The position numbers were made by a program, and so were the translations under genes. Positions 49,822 through 59,352 of a DNA stretch of 64,000 nt are shown here, one piece after another (the first letter of the stretch is position 1; every line of letters begins with the position of its first letter). Source of the stretch: an uncultured Clostridia bacterium (lineage in GTDB: Bacteria > Bacillota > Clostridia > Lachnospirales > Anaerotignaceae). The notes beneath the pieces are model-generated. The model did not search any database. It was given only the letters and a program-made list of their open reading frames with translations, and was not told the origin of the DNA. The DNA is taken from NCBI GenBank assembly GCA_944379995.1, contig CALWGF010000001.1, positions 1-64,000 of the forward strand, given 5' to 3'.

Positions 49822-50982
49822 ATGACAGATTACCAAAGAGTAACAGCAGAAATTGACCTTGACGCTGTTGCATATAACATAAAAAACATAAGAAAAAAAG
49901 TAAAAAAAGAAACTATGATTATGGGTGTTGTAAAGGCTGATGCTTATGGTCATGGTGCTGTTGAAGTTTCTAAAGTACTTCTTTATAATGGTGCAGACTG
50001 GCTTGGAGTTGCTATGATTGATGAGGCTGTTCAGCTCAGAAAAAATAATATAATGGTACCTATACTTATACTTGGTTATACTCCAGAGGCTGAAATAGAA
50101 GATGTTGTTAGATATGATATTATACAAACTGTATTCTCATATGAAATGGCAAAAATGGTTTCTGATGCTGCTGTAAAACTTGGTAAAACAGCAAAAATAC
50201 ATATAAAAGTTGATACAGGTATGGGACGTATAGGTTTTATTCCTGAAGAAAATATTGGTGATGAAGTATTAAAAATTTCAAAACTTCCTAACATAGAAAT
50301 AAATGGTATATTTACACATTTCTCAACTTCTGATGAAAAAGATAAGACATTTACAAAATTACAGTATGACAGATTTAAGTATGCTATTGATGAAATAGAG
50401 AAAAAAGGAATAAAACTTGCTGTTAAACATTGTGCTAATAGTGCGGCTATAATGGATTTTGATGATTTAGGTTTTAATATGGTTCGTGCAGGTATTATAT
50501 TATATGGAATGTACCCTTCTGATGAAGTTATAAAAGAAAATTTAAGCCTTAAACCTGTTATGAGCATAAAAACACATATAAGTTATGTTAAAAAAGTAGG
50601 TAAAAATATTCCTGTAAGCTATGGAAGAACTTATTATACTGATAAAGAAAGTGTTATAGCAACTGTACCTGTGGGATATGCTGATGGATATATAAGAAAA
50701 ATGCAAAATGGAGGTAGAGTAATTGTAAATGGTCATTATGCAAATATTGTTGGTAGAGTTTGTATGGACCAATTTATGATAGATATTACTGATATTCCTG
50801 ATGTTTCTTCCGGTGATGAAGTTATACTTATGGGAAGTGATGGAAAACTTTCAATAACTGCTGAAGAAATAGCCCATGTTCTTGATACAATAAATTATGA
50901 AGTCGTTTGTATGATTGGAAAGCGTGTTCCAAGAGAATATATAAAAAATAATGAGATAATAAAAACTGTAAAATTTATTTAG
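49822..50982 (+). CDS. alr: Alanine racemase
   Basis: A 386-residue PLP enzyme that makes D-alanine for peptidoglycan and possibly for spores. The PLP lysine is in MGVVKADAYGHGAVE, KVDTGMGRIGF is the barrel signature, and the second catalytic Tyr region is VGRVCMDQFMIDITD. Length is typical. ATG follows TAGGAGG, 12 nt after gerS. In C. difficile the equivalent gene (alr2) is co-expressed with gerS. Confidence 0.95.
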   Translation: MTDYQRVTAEIDLDAVAYNIKNIRKKVKKETMIMGVVKADAYGHGAVEVSKVLLYNGADWLGVAMIDEAVQLRKNNIMVPILILGYTPEAEIEDVVRYDIIQTVFSYEMAKMVSDAAVKLGKTAKIHIKVDTGMGRIGFIPEENIGDEVLKISKLPNIEINGIFTHFSTSDEKDKTFTKLQYDRFKYAIDEIEKKGIKLAVKHCANSAAIMDFDDLGFNMVRAGIILYGMYPSDEVIKENLSLKPVMSIKTHISYVKKVGKNIPVSYGRTYYTDKESVIATVPVGYADGYIRKMQNGGRVIVNGHYANIVGRVCMDQFMIDITDIPDVSSGDEVILMGSDGKLSITAEEIAHVLDTINYEVVCMIGKRVPREYIKNNEIIKTVKFI

Positions 50983-51131
50983 TATGTATTAAACACAGAT
51001 TTGAAGGTAATAATTAGAATATAACTTTGGTCTGTGAAACATACTATTTTATATTACATATTATAAAACTTTAAATTTATTTTTTATTTGTTTCACATTG
51101 ACTGTAAATAATTTTACGGAGTGTGAATGAC

Positions 51132-51479
51132 ATGGTAGTTAAACGAGGTGATATATATTATGCCGACCTTAGTCCTGTTGTAGGTAGTGAACAAGGCGGT
51201 GTAAGACCTGTTCTTATAGTTCAAAATGATGTAGGTAATAAATACAGTCCTACTGTTATATGTGCTGCTGTTACTTCTCAAATTAATAAAGCAAAACTTC
51301 CTACACATATAGAAATATCAGCATCAAAATATAGACTTGTAAAAGATTCTGTAATACTTCTTGAACAAATAAGAACAATAGATAAAAAAAGACTTAGAGA
51401 AAAAGTCTGTCAGCTTGATATGCCTATAATGAAAAAAGTTGATGTGGCATTAATGACAAGTTTGGGGCTTTTGAAATAA
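51132..51479 (+). CDS. ndoA: MazF/EndoA-type endoribonuclease without a visible antitoxin
   Basis: A ~115-residue PemK/MazF-family sequence-specific RNase. [33 protein letters not shown] is the full N-terminal signature, with [21 protein letters not shown] and [15 protein letters not shown] following. In Bacillus the antitoxin EndoAI is encoded directly upstream, in the alr-ndoAI-ndoA order. Here only 140-150 bp separate alr and mazF, too short for an antitoxin gene, and none follows. The start is ATG 51132, 10 nt after GGAG; the GTG at 51123 is too close to it. Confidence 0.9.
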   Translation: MVVKRGDIYYADLSPVVGSEQGGVRPVLIVQNDVGNKYSPTVICAAVTSQINKAKLPTHIEISASKYRLVKDSVILLEQIRTIDKKRLREKVCQLDMPIMKKVDVALMTSLGLLK

Positions 51480-51487
51480 TTTTTTTG

Positions 51488-51512
51488 GGGGAAACGCTTT
51501 GTTTCCCCTTGT
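51488..51512 (+). terminator. Probable terminator after mazF
   Basis: GGGGAAAC pairs perfectly with GTTTCCCC around GCTTT. The following T tract is broken, so strength is uncertain. Confidence 0.6.
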
Positions 51513-51535
51513 ATTTAATTTAAGAGGTGTAATTT

Positions 51536-52348
51536 TTGGCTGAACTTTTTACAATAGGTGAAATATCAAGGCTTTTTAATGTAAATATAAGAACACTTAG
51601 GTATTATGATAATATTGGACTTTTAAAACCTGAATATGTTAATCCTCAAAGTGGATATAGATATTATTCTGTAAATCAGTTCGAACTTCTTAATACTATA
51701 AAATATTTAAGAGCACTTGATGTTTCAATAGAAGATATAAAATACTTTATTGAAAACAGAGATATTAATAATATTATAAATATACTTGATATACATAAAA
51801 AGAATATAGAAAAAGAGCGTATAAAACTTCAAATTATAGAGCAGAAAATAAATAACAGACTTAAACAGATAAAAGATGCTCTTAATACAAATTATGGAGT
51901 TATAGAAGAAAAATATATTGAAGAAAGAACAATAGCAGTTTTGAAAAGAAATATAAATGTAAATGAAAATCTTGAATATAAAATAAGAGAACTTGAAAAT
52001 GAAAATGGTCTTGGTGCAGTTATGTTTCTTGGGAAAGTTGGTGTTTCTATTTCAAAAAAGAATATAGAAAATAATATTTTTGAGTCTTTTTCTTCTATAT
52101 TTGTAATACTTGAAAATGAATGTGTAAATAAAGGTAAAACAGAAACTATAAAAGAAGGTAAATATGTTTCTATAAGATTTAAGGGGACTCATACAGAGGC
52201 TAAAGAGTATTATGAAATGCTTATAAAATATATAAATGAATATAATTACAAAATAAACGGTAATTCTGTTGAAATAACTCTTATTGATTATGGAATGACA
52301 ACAGATAAAGAAAAGTTTGTAACAGAAATACAAATCCCTTATTTATAA
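51536..52348 (+). CDS. MerR-family regulator with C-terminal effector-binding domain
   Basis: A 270-residue regulator. The first 70 residues are a classic MerR DNA-binding domain (LFTIGEISRLFNVNIRTLRY, DNIGLLKPEYVNPQSGYRYY), followed by a long coiled-coil dimerisation helix (~75-120) and a C-terminal GyrI/BmrR-like domain that usually binds drugs. It starts at TTG with GAGGTG upstream. A MATE exporter gene lies directly downstream behind a terminator-like hairpin; control of that exporter by this regulator is a reasonable inference. Confidence 0.85.
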   Translation: MAELFTIGEISRLFNVNIRTLRYYDNIGLLKPEYVNPQSGYRYYSVNQFELLNTIKYLRALDVSIEDIKYFIENRDINNIINILDIHKKNIEKERIKLQIIEQKINNRLKQIKDALNTNYGVIEEKYIEERTIAVLKRNINVNENLEYKIRELENENGLGAVMFLGKVGVSISKKNIENNIFESFSSIFVILENECVNKGKTETIKEGKYVSIRFKGTHTEAKEYYEMLIKYINEYNYKINGNSVEITLIDYGMTTDKEKFVTEIQIPYL

Positions 52349-52383
52349 TTTTTATAAATTTATAGTTCTATAAAAAATACTTG

Positions 52384-52412
52384 ACTCTCCAATTGCTGGA
52401 GGGTTTATTTTT
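52384..52412 (+). terminator. Terminator-like hairpin between MerR and MATE genes
   Basis: ACTCTCCA pairs with TGGAGGGT (one G-U pair) around ATTGC, followed by T-rich sequence. Confidence 0.65.
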
Positions 52413-52437
52413 TTATGTGAAATAAGGAGGGGATATT

Positions 52438-53784
52438 TTGATAAAAGAAATGGATTTAACAAAAGGAAGTATTTTAAAAACAGTTTTTGCGTTTTCAATT
52501 CCTTTTCTTTTGGCAAATATAATACAAGCTTTATATGGTGCTGTGGATTTAATGGTAGTTGGAAAATATTGTACTTCTGATAGTGTTTCTGCTGTTTCAA
52601 CAGGTACACAAGTAACTCAAATTATAACAAGTATTATATCTGGTCTTTCTATTGGGGCAACTGTTCTTGTTGGAAGATATAAGGGTATGAAAAAATATGA
52701 TGATATAAAATCTGTAATAGGTACAAATTTAACACTTTTTATTATAACATCAATAATTTTGACAATACTTATGATTGTATTTTCAGAAAATATACTTATT
52801 GCATTAAAAACACCAAAAGAGGCTTTTTCTCAAGCTAAAGATTATGTATTTATATGTTCCTGTGGTATTATTTTTATATGTGGATATAATGCTATAAGTG
52901 CTGTTTTAAGAGGATATGGCGACTCAAAAAGTCCTCTTATATTTGTTTTTATAGCTGGTTGTATAAATATTATAGGTGATATTATACTTGTTAAATATTT
53001 TAATATGGGTGTAAAGGGTACAGCTTTTGCAACTATATTTTCACAAGGTTTAAGTATGTTTTGTGCTATTATATATCTTAATAGTAAAAACTTTATATTC
53101 AAATTTAAAATTTCAAATTTTAAAATATCAAAACAAAAATTAAAAGAACTTGGTTGGGTAAGTATACCTATTTCTTTTCAAGAATGTATGGTAAGACTTT
53201 CATTTTTATATTTAACAGCAGTAACAAATAATTTAGGTGTAAATGCTTCATCGGCTGTGGGTATTGCAAGTAAATATGATGTTTTTGCTATGCTTCCTGC
53301 TACATCTGTTGCAAGTGCATTGACTGCAATAGTTTCTCAAAATTATGGTGCAAAAGAATATAAAAGAATGACAAAATCTCTTTTTGTTGGAATAGCTTTG
53401 GCTTTGCCAATTTCAATGATATTCTTTATATGGGCACAATTTTCACCGGAAAGTATGATAGGTATATTTTCAAATGATAAAGATATAATTTCAACAGGTA
53501 TACCATTTTTTAAGATGTGTAGTTATGATTACATATTTGTACTTTTTGTATTTTGTATGAATGGATATTTGAATGGTCGTTCTAAAACAATATTTACAAT
53601 GATAAGCTGTTGTTTTGGTGCTATTGCACTTAGAATGCCTATTATATATTATGTATGTGTTAACTATCCAAATGATATTAAAGTTGTGGGTATGGTTGCT
53701 CCTTTTGTATCTTTTGTAATGGCTGTGTATACATTTATTTATATATTATATTTATATAAAAAAGATAAAAAAATAAAATTTTGA
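52438..53784 (+). CDS. MATE-family efflux transporter (second)
   Basis: A 448-residue, 12-TM MATE exporter. The first helix region reads ILKTVFAFSIPFLLANIIQALYG then AVDLMVVGKYCTSDSVSAVS, and the second half contains ASAVGIASKYDVFAMLPATS and ALTAIVSQNYGAKEYKRM. It starts at TTG after the strong AAGGAGGGG. It follows a MerR regulator with a drug-binding-type domain, so substrate-induced expression is plausible. It is a distinct branch from the MATE gene at 26657. Confidence 0.88.
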   Translation: MIKEMDLTKGSILKTVFAFSIPFLLANIIQALYGAVDLMVVGKYCTSDSVSAVSTGTQVTQIITSIISGLSIGATVLVGRYKGMKKYDDIKSVIGTNLTLFIITSIILTILMIVFSENILIALKTPKEAFSQAKDYVFICSCGIIFICGYNAISAVLRGYGDSKSPLIFVFIAGCINIIGDIILVKYFNMGVKGTAFATIFSQGLSMFCAIIYLNSKNFIFKFKISNFKISKQKLKELGWVSIPISFQECMVRLSFLYLTAVTNNLGVNASSAVGIASKYDVFAMLPATSVASALTAIVSQNYGAKEYKRMTKSLFVGIALALPISMIFFIWAQFSPESMIGIFSNDKDIISTGIPFFKMCSYDYIFVLFVFCMNGYLNGRSKTIFTMISCCFGAIALRMPIIYYVCVNYPNDIKVVGMVAPFVSFVMAVYTFIYILYLYKKDKKIKF

Positions 53785-53797
53785 AACTTTTTGCATT

Positions 53798-53827
53798 AAA
53801 AGAGCGTCATTTAATTGACGCTCTTTT
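53798..53827. terminator. Bidirectional terminator between MATE and LtaS-like genes
   Basis: AAAAGAGCGTCA pairs perfectly with TGACGCTCTTTT around TTTAAT. It serves convergent genes. Confidence 0.92.
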
Positions 53828-53831
53828 TAAA

Positions 53832-55695
53832 TTATTCTTCATCAAATAGTTTATAGTATGTCCAACCTTTAAAAGTATTTATATAGTTTAATTCATAATC
53901 TGGAAGTTCTTCTGTTATTACACCGTAATATGTTTTATAAAAATATTCTGTTATTATAGGGATATGTTCCATAAGACCATTTGAAAACTTCCATAAAGGT
54001 GATAAATAGTCAAAGTTTAATAAATTCATAAGGTATGTACCAAGGAAATTGGAGCTTATTGTCATATCCTCAGGTAAATTTATATTTTCTGAAGCTTGTT
54101 TTAAATCTATAAGTTCTTTTGCACTATCATTTTGCCATATAAGAAAAGGTGTTTTATATGTGTTTAAATATTCTTCTTTTGTACCGTCAAGGCTTATATC
54201 ATAATCAAGTAATTCAAATATTTCCATACCATTTGAAAAGCCTGGAAGATGGTCGCCGAAGTATACAACAATGACAGGTTCATTACTTTCTCTGAAATAA
54301 TCAGTAAGTCTGCCAAGTTCTCTGTCGGCATCTTTTAAGCCCTCAAAATAGTTGCCTAATATACTTATTTGTTGGTCTGTCATTTCAATATCACTATTGA
54401 AATTTCTTCTGTCAAATAAATATTTTTCTTCATATGGACCGTGATTTTGTATTGTAACACAGAATGAGAAAAGAGGGTTATCACTTGTTGCAATATGATT
54501 TTCAAATTCTGATATTATAGTGTCTATTGTTGCGGTTTCGTTTATATACATACCTTTATTTTGTGTTACAGGGTCAAAACTATCTTCTAAAAAAAGAGTT
54601 TTGTCAAAACCAAAATAGTTATAAACATTAATTCTATTATAGAACCAAGAATATCCGGGGTGTATTGCTATACTATCATATCCAATATTATCAAGTATTA
54701 ATGGCATTGCATCAAATGATTTTCTTATGAAACTATAAGATGAAAGAGGATTGTCAACAAATCTTGTTGAACAGCCTGTAAGTACATCAAATTCTGTGTC
54801 TGATGTACCACCTCCGAAATTTGGTACAATAATATGACCAATTATTGAATTATCTTCATTTGAAAGACTTTTAAAATTTTTAAGTGGGTCACTATATCCT
54901 TTAAAATTTATATTTTCATTTTCTGAAATATCTGAAAAAGCCTCTCCCATAACCATTATTATATGAGGGGTTACTATTTCTGATGTTTCTTTTGGTGAGA
55001 TTTTTTTATTTTCTATATTTGTATAAAATGTTTTGTTGTATCCATGAGGTTTATCTACATTAAGAGTGTGTATATCATGTATAAAACTATAAAGAAAACC
55101 TTTTGAAACATAATGATTTACTTTGAAATAATAGTTTCCAGAAATATCAAATGAGTTATAATATGTATCACTAGCATAAATTGAAAAATGGATACACATA
55201 AAAACTGCTATTGATGATAATATACAAGTAAATCGTGTCTGTTTTTTTACCACCAAAAAATATTACTGAAATGATTATAAGTATAATAAATATTGAAAAA
55301 GCAATTATAGCTAATATAATATATTTTTCATCAAAAGTTTCAAATATTGCTTTTAGTTCATTTATAAGTGTTATATCAGAAGGTATAAAAGGGTCTTGTC
55401 GCATTAATATTTTATACTTATTTATAACAGACATTAATATACCTATAAAAGTACAAATAATAATACTTAAAACAGCATTATTAAATATAAAATATAAAAT
55501 TATCATACATAAAGGTATGGGGATATAATTAAGCCAAAATAAAGATGGTGTTTTTTCTATTACTTCAATAAAGTTGAATGTAGGTTCAGGTGTAATGTTA
55601 AACATAATAAAAGTTGTTATAAGTGAAAATATTAATATTAATATTAATGATGGAACTAGTCCAATTTTGATTTTGTGTTTATATAAGTTTTTCAT
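53832..55695 (-). pseudogene. LtaS-like phosphoglycerol transferase, frameshifted in an A7 run
   Basis: The 5' frame (from ATG 55695) encodes ~150 residues of an N-terminal membrane domain with about four helices, ending FFGGKK. The remaining sulfatase-type domain is in another frame and runs to 53832. It carries PHIIMVMGEAFSDI (metal Glu), GGGTSDTEFDVLTGCSTRFV (nucleophile Thr) and VVYFGDHLPGF (metal Asp and His). Deleting one base from the T7 run at 55242-55248 (A7 on the coding strand) joins them into one ~620-residue LTA-synthase-family protein. A TTG inside the overlap could in theory restart the catalytic part alone, but it lacks a ribosome binding site. Inactivation, slippage or sequencing error are possible. 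Confidence 0.8.
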
Positions 55696-56013
55696 TATTA
55701 CCTCCGCAATATTTTATAAGCTAATTAAATATGTTATAGCTTTTTTTATATAATGTAAATAAATATACGACAAAATGTTAATTAATATTTTATTTTTATT
55801 AAATTTTTTATACATTTATATTTAAAAATTTTTAAGAAGTTTATTTATTGTAAAAATAATTAGTATTTGATATAATATTCAAAGTTGTATTTTGCTAAAT
55901 AATGTAATTAATTTCATTATTTTAACATTTTATGTATAAAAAATGTATTAAAATGCATTAAAGGTAAAATATGTAAAGTTATGTTTATTAAGAATTTTTG
56001 GGAGAAGTGTTTT
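55696..56013. other. AT-rich divergent intergenic region
   Basis: This ~320-bp spacer has no plausible gene. A promoter for the LCP pair is visible at 55848-55876 (TTGTAA, 17-nt spacer, TATAAT). No strong hairpin or repeat was seen. Confidence 0.5.
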
Positions 56014-57333
56014 ATGCGTTCTGAAAAAAAAGAAAATGGAGAATATAGAAGAAAAACCTCCAAAAAGAAAAAAAGAGTAAAAAAAACAGGTCGTCTTATA
56101 AAATTATTTATTGTATTTATGGTTTTGATAGGTTCTGTTGTTTGGGGAGCTGACTTTATATATAATAAATTTCATAAAACTGATAAAGATAATAGTCAAG
56201 CAACAAATAATCAAGAGAATGATGTCAATGAAACAAAAAAAGACAAGCTAGATATTAATGTTGCAGTATTTGGTGTAGATAAAGACGAAACAAGAACAGA
56301 TGTTATGTTTGTAGTGCATTTTGACAGTGAACTTAAAAAAATTTCTATGGTTTCAATACCACGTGATAGTAAAGTTGAAATAATACCTGCTGTTAAAAGA
56401 ATATATGATGAAAATGACAGATATTATCAAAGTCCAACAAAAATAAATGCTGTACATGCATATGGTGGAGATAAAGGTGTTGATTGTGCTATATTACAGC
56501 TTGAAGATTTGCTTGATATCGAAATAGACCATTATGTAAAATTTGATATGGACGCAGTTGTTGAGTTTGTAGACGCTTTTGGTGGAGTAGACTTTTATGT
56601 TCCTCAAGATATGTACTGGGATATGAGAGATACTGGTGATATACTTATTGACCTTGATGAAGGTATGCAACATATAGATGGTGAAAAAGCACTCCAACTT
56701 TTAAGATTTCGTCATGGATATGCTCAACAGGATATAGGAAGAATTGAAACTCAACAAGCTTTTATGAGTGCACTTTTTGATAAAGTTACTAATACAGAAA
56801 ATATAATTAAAAATCTTCCTAATATACTTACAACAGTAATGAAATATCTTAAAACAGATATAGGTATATCAGAAGCTTTAAAATATCTTAAATATATTGA
56901 TGAAGCTAAAGAAAGCGCTATTACAATGGAAACACTTCCGGGAGTTGGAGAAGCTGTTTATTATGTTCTTGATGATGACGGTGTAAAAGAAATTTCTGAT
57001 AAAGTATTTAGAAATATTATTCCAGAAGGAGAAGAAGAAACTGTAAAAATACCTTATGAAAGTAAAAATTTAAAAATTGAAATTTCAAATGGTGGAAATA
57101 CTAACGGTCTTGCAGGAGAAAAGAAAGATATGCTTGAAGAAATAGGTTATAATGTTTCTGCTGTATCTACATATAATGGACAAAAAACAAATAATACAAG
57201 AATTGTTGTTAAACAAGAAGGAGTTGCCGAAGACCTTGTACAATATTTTACAGATGCTGAAATAATAGTTGATGATAGTCTTATTGGAAACGAATATGAT
57301 ATAAAAATAATACTTGGTATTGATGAAAAATAA
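56014..57333 (+). CDS. LytR-CpsA-Psr (LCP) family wall-polymer ligase, copy 1
   Basis: A ~439-residue membrane-anchored enzyme: basic N-terminus, one membrane helix (residues ~28-48), an extracellular LCP domain from INVAVFGVDKDETRTDVMFV through QLLRFRHGYAQQDIGRIETQQ (conserved Arg and Asp), and a C-terminal LytR_C-type domain (ISNGGNTNGLAGEKKDMLEE). LCP proteins attach teichoic acids or capsular glycans to peptidoglycan. I chose ATG 56014 with GGGAG 9 nt upstream; an ATG at 55981 has no site. It is followed 21 nt later by its paralogue, sharing identical DNA stretches. Confidence 0.88.
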   Translation: MRSEKKENGEYRRKTSKKKKRVKKTGRLIKLFIVFMVLIGSVVWGADFIYNKFHKTDKDNSQATNNQENDVNETKKDKLDINVAVFGVDKDETRTDVMFVVHFDSELKKISMVSIPRDSKVEIIPAVKRIYDENDRYYQSPTKINAVHAYGGDKGVDCAILQLEDLLDIEIDHYVKFDMDAVVEFVDAFGGVDFYVPQDMYWDMRDTGDILIDLDEGMQHIDGEKALQLLRFRHGYAQQDIGRIETQQAFMSALFDKVTNTENIIKNLPNILTTVMKYLKTDIGISEALKYLKYIDEAKESAITMETLPGVGEAVYYVLDDDGVKEISDKVFRNIIPEGEEETVKIPYESKNLKIEISNGGNTNGLAGEKKDMLEEIGYNVSAVSTYNGQKTNNTRIVVKQEGVAEDLVQYFTDAEIIVDDSLIGNEYDIKIILGIDEK

Positions 57334-57354
57334 TATTTGTAGGAGTGTTTTTAT

Positions 57355-58665
57355 ATGCAAGAAGAAAAAGAATATTATGGTAAAAAGAAAAAAAGAAAAA
57401 AAAGTCCAGTGAAGACTTTTTTTAAAATAGTTATAAGTATGGTTATGACATTTGTTATAGCTGCATCAGCAGCAGTATTTGCTTATACTAAATTTTCGGG
57501 AAAATCATTAACAGGAAATGAAAGTACTACAACAAATAATAATGGTTTTATAGACTCTATACTTGGAAAAGGTATAAAACTCAATATTGCAGTATTTGGT
57601 GTAGATAAAGACGAAACAAGAACAGATGTTATATTTGTAGTTCATTTTGATAGTAATGCAAAAGAATTTAAACTTATATCAGTTCCTCGTGATACAAGAG
57701 TTGATATAGCACCAGAAGTTAAAAAAATATATGCTGAAAACGATAGATATTATCAAAGTCCAACAAAAATAAATGCTGTACATGCATATGGTGGAGATAA
57801 AGGTCCAGAGTGTACTGTATTACAGCTTGAAGACCTTTTGGGTATTAATATAGACCATTATGTAAAAGTAAATATTGAAGGATTTGGTGAAATAGTAGAT
57901 GCTATTGGTGGAGTAGATTTTTATGTTCCTCAAGATATGTATTGGGATATGACAGATACAGGAGATATACGTATTGACCTTAAAGAAGGTCAACAAATTC
58001 TTGATGGTGATAAAGCTATACAGCTTATACGTTTTAGAAGATATGCAGAAGGTGATGTTGCTCGTGTTCAAGTACAGCAAGATTTCCTTAAAGCAGCAGC
58101 AAAACAAATTTTAGACAGTCAAAACATAATGAGTAATCTTGACACATATATAAAAACATTCTTTAAATATGTAAAAACAGATATAAATGTTGTTGATGCT
58201 ATAAAATATTCAGGTTATATTGATGATATTGATATGAATAATGCAGAGTTTGCAACACTTCCGGGAGCAGGTCAGTATGTTGGCGGAGTTTCATATTATA
58301 TACATGACCCTGAAGAAACACAAGAGATTGTTGATAAGTTATTTTATGGTGAAAATACTTCAACAAGTGGAGAAGGAACAATATCAAGTAAAGGTAAAAA
58401 TATAGAAGTTTTAAATGGTGGTAGTGTTACAGGTCTTGCAGGTAAAATAGGGGAAACTCTTACAGCTGATGGCTTTACTGTAAATAATGTAACAAATTAT
58501 AATGGAGAGAAAACTAAGTATACAAGAATTATTGTGCCTGAACAAAATATGGGAGAAGATTTAAAAAAATATTTTACTGATGCAAGAATAGAGGTTGACA
58601 AATCTCTTATAAGTGAAGGTAATGATATAACAATTATTATAGGCACAGGAGAAACAGGAGAATAA
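57355..58665 (+). CDS. LytR-CpsA-Psr (LCP) family wall-polymer ligase, copy 2
   Basis: A 436-residue paralogue of the gene just upstream: Lys-rich N-terminus, one membrane helix (~residues 20-42), LCP domain (LNIAVFGVDKDETRTDVIFV, YYQSPTKINAVHAYGGDKG, QLIRFRRYAEGDVARVQVQQ) and LytR_C domain (VLNGGSVTGLAGKIGETL). AGGAG precedes the ATG. The copies are most alike in the catalytic core and differ in N-terminus and in the end of the LytR_C domain, as expected for a tandem duplication with some later divergence. Confidence 0.88.
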   Translation: MQEEKEYYGKKKKRKKSPVKTFFKIVISMVMTFVIAASAAVFAYTKFSGKSLTGNESTTTNNNGFIDSILGKGIKLNIAVFGVDKDETRTDVIFVVHFDSNAKEFKLISVPRDTRVDIAPEVKKIYAENDRYYQSPTKINAVHAYGGDKGPECTVLQLEDLLGINIDHYVKVNIEGFGEIVDAIGGVDFYVPQDMYWDMTDTGDIRIDLKEGQQILDGDKAIQLIRFRRYAEGDVARVQVQQDFLKAAAKQILDSQNIMSNLDTYIKTFFKYVKTDINVVDAIKYSGYIDDIDMNNAEFATLPGAGQYVGGVSYYIHDPEETQEIVDKLFYGENTSTSGEGTISSKGKNIEVLNGGSVTGLAGKIGETLTADGFTVNNVTNYNGEKTKYTRIIVPEQNMGEDLKKYFTDARIEVDKSLISEGNDITIIIGTGETGE

Positions 58666-58670
58666 TTTTA

Positions 58671-58700
58671 AGGGGCATATTTTTATATGCCTCTTTTTTA
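58671..58700 (+). terminator. Intrinsic terminator after the LCP pair
   Basis: AGGGGCATA pairs with TATGCCTCT (one G-U pair), followed by six T. Confidence 0.85.
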
Positions 58701-58790
58701 CAATTTTATTAAAAATATTAATTTATTTTAAAAAATTTTTATTTTTATGGTAAAATAATTAAGTGATTAAATTTTCGGAGGTAAAAAGTT

Positions 58791-59327
58791 ATGGGTAAAA
58801 AGAATTTTGCGGCTGTTGCTGTAACAGCAGCTCTTATATGTGGTACATTATATTCAGTAAATGCTGCTAATGTTGAACCGGGTACAAGTGCTGACCCTGT
58901 TGTAACAAAAAGCTATGTTGATGAAAAAATAAGTGAGCTTATGGGTGTATTTAACAGTTCAGGAACAAATAACTCAGTTATGACGTCAAAGGATAAAGAA
59001 GAAATAGTAAATAGTGTTATGGAACAGCTTACAGGGCTTTCAGGCACAACTGAGTCTTCTATATATAAACCTGTTAGTGCTAAAAAGGGGCAAACTATAT
59101 TAGGTGGAGAAGGAAGTGAAATAATATTACGTAGCGGTAATGCCGTAGGATATTGTAGCGGTGTTGACGGTATTGTAAATGCAACAACAGGTACAGAGGT
59201 TTCTAATGGTACAAAAATACAGAAAAATAATCTTCTTATTGTACCAAGAAATGATGGTAGGGGCGTAACTGTAACAACAGATGAAGCATGGTTTATAATT
59301 AAAGGAAGTTATCAGATTAAAGAATGA
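58791..59327 (+). CDS. Small exported protein of unknown function
   Basis: A 178-residue protein with a Sec signal peptide (residues 1-25, ending near VNAAN). A Ser/Thr-rich middle with a short helical stretch is followed by a C-terminal domain of ~80 residues with LGGEGSEIILRSGNAVGYCS and NNLLIVPRNDGRGVTVTTDEAWFIIKG. I do not know a named family, but similar exported proteins occur in Clostridia. ATG follows CGGAGG. It is probably co-transcribed with the exported glycosidase-family gene that starts 25 nt later, suggesting a shared extracellular role. Confidence 0.65.
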   Translation: MGKKNFAAVAVTAALICGTLYSVNAANVEPGTSADPVVTKSYVDEKISELMGVFNSSGTNNSVMTSKDKEEIVNSVMEQLTGLSGTTESSIYKPVSAKKGQTILGGEGSEIILRSGNAVGYCSGVDGIVNATTGTEVSNGTKIQKNNLLIVPRNDGRGVTVTTDEAWFIIKGSYQIKE

Positions 59328-59352
59328 TAGTTTCTTAGAGAGGAATGGAAAT

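Noticed and set aside
50983..51131. Hidden antitoxin gene upstream of mazF
   Set aside because: All frames in this gap are interrupted and too short, and no ribosome binding site precedes a start codon other than that of mazF.
55171..55256. Independent translation of the LtaS catalytic half from TTG in the overlap
   Set aside because: There is no ribosome binding site at a suitable distance, and the first residues continue the predicted membrane helix when the frame is repaired.
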